Shown piece after piece: positions 60,266-64,000 of a DNA stretch of 64,000 nt. Location: the NCBI GenBank assembly GCA_016938675.1, contig JAFGUF010000022.1, positions 62,001 through 126,000 of the forward strand, given 5' to 3'. The stretch is from Clostridia bacterium (GTDB taxonomy: Bacteria; Bacillota; Clostridia; Christensenellales; UMGS416). The first letter of the stretch is position 1. Each line of letters begins with the position of its first letter. The notes beneath the pieces are model-generated. The model ran no database searches and was not told the origin of the DNA. It was given only the letters and a program-made list of their open reading frames with translations. A program made the translations under genes and the position numbers.

Positions 60266-60700
60266 ATGTTTGGAATAGAAGAAATCAAGAATATACTTCC
60301 CCACAGAGAACCTTTTCTGATGATTGACAAAGTGGTAGAAAACAAACCCGGCGACACGACAAAGGCGATAAAAGCAATTAGCGCGAATGAATGGTATTTC
60401 CAGGGCCATTTTGAAAAAACCAAAGTGATGCCCGGTGTTCTTATAATTGAAGCTATTGCCCAGACCGGTGGAATAGCCATACTGACAATGGATGAAATGA
60501 AAGGCAAACTGGCCTTCCTAGCAAGGATAAACAAAGCTCGCTTTATGCAGAAAGTTGTGCCGGGTGATATACTGGAACTAGAAACCAAAATTACTACATT
60601 CAAGCTGAACGTAGGAATAGGTGAAGGAATAGCTAAAGTAAACGGCAAGATCGCCGCCAAATGCGAATTAACCTTCGCAATAGGTGACGAGGAAAATTGA
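60266..60700 (+). CDS. fabZ: 3-hydroxyacyl-ACP dehydratase
   Basis: ILPHREPFLMIDKV...FQGHFEKTKVMPGVLIIEAIAQTGG. Confidence 0.96.
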   Translation: MFGIEEIKNILPHREPFLMIDKVVENKPGDTTKAIKAISANEWYFQGHFEKTKVMPGVLIIEAIAQTGGIAILTMDEMKGKLAFLARINKARFMQKVVPGDILELETKITTFKLNVGIGEGIAKVNGKIAAKCELTFAIGDEEN

Positions 60701-60738
60701 CAAAATTCTCTCCTTAGGTAATTATATATACACTTTTA

Positions 60739-60773
60739 AGAGCAATCCTCAAATGGATTGCTCTCTTTTTTTA
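60739..60773. terminator. Intrinsic terminator after fab operon
   Basis: AGAGCAATCC-tcaaat-GGATTGCTCTCTTTTTTT. Confidence 0.92.
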
Positions 60774-60774
60774 C

Positions 60775-61506
60775 TTATTGGTCATAAAGGCCTTTTATGG
60801 CACGAACAGAGGCCGTGCACACATTGTCTCCGTTGAGGAAAATTTCTCTGGTCTTTTTGTCAACCATTGATATATGGTCTTTATTGATAATATATGACTT
60901 ATGACATTTATAAAATCTGTCATCCAGCTCTCTAACTATTTCTCCGATATGCCCGTAGAACTCGATGCGCCGCTTCAAAGTATGGATAAGCACCTTATGC
61001 GGAGTAAGAGAAGTTTCAAAATATATAATCTCCTCAAAAGGTATATGCAGAACCTTTTGCCCGCACTTTGCATAGAAAAATTTCTTTGTGTCTTTCTTTG
61101 TGCTTATAAATTTCTTATTAGCATTCAGTATACACTTTCTTATGTTCTCATTAAGGTCTTCGTTTTCGCTCTTTATGATGTAATCCAAGGCCTCAACTTT
61201 ATATTTGAATGTAAGATAGCTGAGTTCAGGATGAGTAGTGACAAAAACTATAAATCCGCGCGGGTCATAATTTCTTATGTTCGATGCCAGCTCAATCCCG
61301 TCTATTTTCGCATTAAGCTCCACATCCAGAAAATATATTCCCGGCCCATTGCTCTGCTCAACGATATGGAGAATCTCAAAAGGGTCTGATGAGGATACTT
61401 CCACTTTCATGTCCAGTTCTTCCGTAAGGATCGCTTTTTCAACAGCCTTGGTTATCATATCCAGCTGCTTTTTGTCGTCTTCACAAATATATATCTTCAG
61501 CATCAC
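60775..61506 (-). CDS. LytTR-family response regulator (AgrA-like)
   Basis: IYICEDDKKQLDMITKAVEK receiver; FFYAKCGQKVLHIPFEEIIYFETSLTPHKVLIHTLKRRIEFYGHIGEI LytTR domain. Confidence 0.9.
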   Translation of the reverse strand: MMLKIYICEDDKKQLDMITKAVEKAILTEELDMKVEVSSSDPFEILHIVEQSNGPGIYFLDVELNAKIDGIELASNIRNYDPRGFIVFVTTHPELSYLTFKYKVEALDYIIKSENEDLNENIRKCILNANKKFISTKKDTKKFFYAKCGQKVLHIPFEEIIYFETSLTPHKVLIHTLKRRIEFYGHIGEIVRELDDRFYKCHKSYIINKDHISMVDKKTREIFLNGDNVCTASVRAIKGLYDQ

Positions 61507-62867
61507 TCCTCCTTTATACTTTCATCAATATGTATTACCTGCTTGAATTCATTTCTCTCTATTGAAGTATCCAGCAGAATATTTTTGTATTTGCTCAAAA
61601 TCTCACTAACGTTTGCGAGGCCTATCCCCCTGCCCTCGCCTTTTGTCGAAAACCCCGGCTCGAATATTCTGCGCAAATTTACCGACCTGTCCAATGTGCT
61701 GTTTACAATAGCTATTATAAGAGTATTTTCGGATTTTACAAAACCTATATCAACGTAGGGTTTCTCGCATTCTGATGCGGCTTCAACTGCATTATCCAGC
61801 AATATGCCTACAATCCTGTTGATGTCTAGTATCTCAACAGTTTTTATTTTTATATCCTCATTAATATCTATTTTGACAGGTATATTATTTTCCTGCGCAC
61901 GGATAATCTTTACTGCAAGTACCCCTTTTAAGCTAGGATCCTTCACCCTCGAGAGAACACTCATATTATTATCGGCGGTTTCCATCCTCCCTGCGAAGGG
62001 AACAATCTCATTTTTAAAATATTCTCTCAGCCCGTTCATATCATTTTCATCCAGATAACCTATCATTGATGAGATGACATTTGAGTAGTCATGCCTGATA
62101 CTTCGGATATCTCTGTACATAGATTCAATATTGGCTGTGTATTCCTCAAGCCTTTTCATCTCCTCCGCTCCGTGCTCCAGCCTGCGTTCTTTGAATGTAG
62201 TATTGAATACGAAATACGTGAATATAATTAGGAACAGAAAAAACACAATATATATTATTATTAATTGCGGGTGTAGGCTTATAGTTCCCTTGATTGCTGT
62301 AGCATACATAAAGACAAACACTGACATTGTAGTCACAAAGAATACTATCAATACCTTTAAATCTACCTTGCCGGATTCCTTTATGTGCATCTTCTTATGA
62401 AGCAGCTGCCTCATAGTTACGCTGAACATAATTGCTATAAGCCCCTCAATAATAAAAAACTGAGCAAAAAGCTGCCAGCTTAGTCTAAGTTGGGCCTGAA
62501 AATCAATATCTATATATATTTTTTTCAGTAAAAATGATGCAACTGAGTCAGCAATAATCATTATAATCATTGCAAACATAGCGCTGTTGAAGCCAGACAC
62601 CAGTTTGTTTCCGTTGTTTCTAATCATAATAGCCATAAGAACAAAAATAGCTGCGCTTGATAGTACTCTGCTGTAAAGCAAAGAAACCCCCACAACAATA
62701 TAGGAAGCAATCGTCCATAAAAGAAAATTGAGTTTTTTTATTTTGATATCGGATATTATTCCCGCAGTAAGGCAGAATATAATTGCCGTCAGCGGCTTGA
62801 TAAAATCCATATATACCATTCCTAGTCTACTCCCCCATGTTTTTCTTTTCTTATTGAAGTATACCAT
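61503..62867 (-). CDS. GHKL-domain sensor histidine kinase (AgrC-like)
   Basis: N-terminal TM region; DIRSIRHDYSNVISSMIGYL H-box; ILLDNAVEAASE; GRGIGLANVSEI. Confidence 0.88.
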   Translation of the reverse strand: MVYFNKKRKTWGSRLGMVYMDFIKPLTAIIFCLTAGIISDIKIKKLNFLLWTIASYIVVGVSLLYSRVLSSAAIFVLMAIMIRNNGNKLVSGFNSAMFAMIIMIIADSVASFLLKKIYIDIDFQAQLRLSWQLFAQFFIIEGLIAIMFSVTMRQLLHKKMHIKESGKVDLKVLIVFFVTTMSVFVFMYATAIKGTISLHPQLIIIYIVFFLFLIIFTYFVFNTTFKERRLEHGAEEMKRLEEYTANIESMYRDIRSIRHDYSNVISSMIGYLDENDMNGLREYFKNEIVPFAGRMETADNNMSVLSRVKDPSLKGVLAVKIIRAQENNIPVKIDINEDIKIKTVEILDINRIVGILLDNAVEAASECEKPYVDIGFVKSENTLIIAIVNSTLDRSVNLRRIFEPGFSTKGEGRGIGLANVSEILSKYKNILLDTSIERNEFKQVIHIDESIKEE

Positions 62868-63070
62868 TTCTTTGGAATTTACTTGTAAATAATTGATAAA
62901 GTTTATTCTTTATTCTTAATTTTAATATTCTGTTTTTATTTAACTTATTTGTTATCTACGTAATTTAAAAATTGGTAAAACAAAAGAAAGAAAATTAACA
63001 ACAATAAAAATAAATATTCCGCAATTGTATTTATCAAAGTTTATTATTGAGTTATGATCAAATAAAACCG

Positions 63071-63793
63071 TTAGTTGTTTGTAAGAATTACACCTTTAAT
63101 GTGTTTTCTGTCCAATATGCCGGAATAATCAGAAAGAGGTTTGTCAATCTTTATCAGCATGTTTAGGCCTTCGTACTCCTTGCCCGCCTGGCTATAATAC
63201 TTATAAAAATGTTTTTCAAATTTCTCTGCTTTCATGGGGCGAATTATATCGCCGAAGGTAAAATACTTAATATTGTATTTCCTTGCCGCTTCCTGAGCAC
63301 ACTCCAGCTGAGACCTGAGTATTTTTTTCATCTGGTATATGCACGAGGCAAAAGCCTTGGTTTTCGAAAGAGCCGGAAAATCATCCATGGACATCCATGA
63401 CTCAAGCATGTTTGTATAAGGCGTGCTGCTTATCTCCCCGACATATATCGCTTCGCTTTCGTTGTCCATTGCTGAGAGAATTTCTGCATCATTAAGCTTG
63501 GATTCAATGTCCTTTAAGTAGATAAGCAGTGTTTCCAGGTGGGATTCGCTGCTCACATACTGGCTTCTTATTTCTCCTGTATTCTTGCTTACATCTTTTG
63601 ATATCCTCTTCTCAGGAGTGTAAAGGGTAGTCCTTAACAGCTCCTCATCTATTGATGAAACGCTCTTTTTGAAAATTGCGCAATTGGGATGCTCATTTCT
63701 TATTATATTAATTCTTTCTACGTCTTTTCCGTCGCTTTGTATATCGTTATAGTTTTCATTTCCTGATACACAGAAGAATTTATCCGTACTCAT
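63071..63793 (-). CDS. Conserved hypothetical protein, soluble, unknown function
   Basis: AGGAG upstream of ATG at 63793 (ORF track start 63820). Confidence 0.6.
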   Translation of the reverse strand: MSTDKFFCVSGNENYNDIQSDGKDVERINIIRNEHPNCAIFKKSVSSIDEELLRTTLYTPEKRISKDVSKNTGEIRSQYVSSESHLETLLIYLKDIESKLNDAEILSAMDNESEAIYVGEISSTPYTNMLESWMSMDDFPALSKTKAFASCIYQMKKILRSQLECAQEAARKYNIKYFTFGDIIRPMKAEKFEKHFYKYYSQAGKEYEGLNMLIKIDKPLSDYSGILDRKHIKGVILTNN

Positions 63794-63944
63794 TATTTCT
63801 CCTAGCTTGTGCCGCGCCAATCAGCTCGCTCGGCATAAGGGCATTTTTTGTTTATTTTTTTCTTTAACTGTATTATAATATCATGTAGACTGCCCAAAAA
63901 TCAACAGTATTAATAAAGGCAAGTTTTTGAAAGGCGATAAATAA

Positions 63945-64000
63945 TTGAATAAAGATAAATTGGAGATTATTCTGCAGACAGTGGAGAAGCCATCCAGATA
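63945..64000 (+). CDS. N-terminus of a B12-binding-domain radical SAM protein (TIGR03960-like), truncated by window
   Basis: TTG-start frame (L/M)NKDKLEIILQTVEKPSR matches the typical N-terminal ...ILpkVeKPaRY; only 18 codons visible. Confidence 0.45.
   Translation, partial: MNKDKLEIILQTVEKPSR

Noticed and set aside
62868-63070. Possible AgrD-like peptide or LytTR repeat sites in the AT-rich gap
   Set aside because: No short ORF with SD and conserved Cys. The repeated AAAGTTTATT copies are too far apart for a LytTR pair.
1-64000. CRISPR arrays, tRNA/rRNA genes, transposases, prophage
   Set aside because: Looked for by eye across the window and none could be supported. tRNAscan-SE or a CRISPR finder would be decisive.

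Overview
This 64 kb window is a chromosomal segment of an anaerobic Firmicute, probably Clostridia/Eubacteriales-like judging from protein families and gene order. It is mostly housekeeping. Main blocks: (1) a glycine cleavage operon (gcvT-gcvH-gcvPA-gcvPB, minus strand) behind a tandem glycine riboswitch; (2) a yhaO/yhaN-like nuclease/ATPase pair; (3) a TetR plus two flavodoxin-fold reductases; (4) a Phe T-box with pheST; (5) a TetR / NapH-like ferredoxin / membrane-protein unit; (6) an ABC-F ATPase gene with a long leader; (7) galE-galK; (8) a repeat-containing secreted protein plus lipoprotein; (9) a TMEM43-like gene divergent from MoxR/DUF58/transglutaminase; (10) a TetR-ABC exporter; (11) plsY, pepF, nifS-thiI, a coiled-coil protein, mrfAB, and a TPR/GT2/phosphodiester-glycosidase cluster; (12) pgi; (13) a full acc-fab fatty-acid operon; (14) an orphan AgrC/AgrA-like two-component system. 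I saw no CRISPR array, rRNA, tRNA, prophage or transposase. The most interesting signals are in gaps not covered by the ORF track: a 35-codon gene at 49062-49169 (-) with a consensus promoter, SD and flanking hairpin; a 16-codon uORF in an attenuator-like leader upstream of the ABC-F gene (18957-19007, -); a duplicated leader with an SD-sequestering hairpin and a 9-codon uORF upstream of pepF; a FapR-like operator at the acc-fab start site; and an internally deleted alkaline phosphatase remnant.
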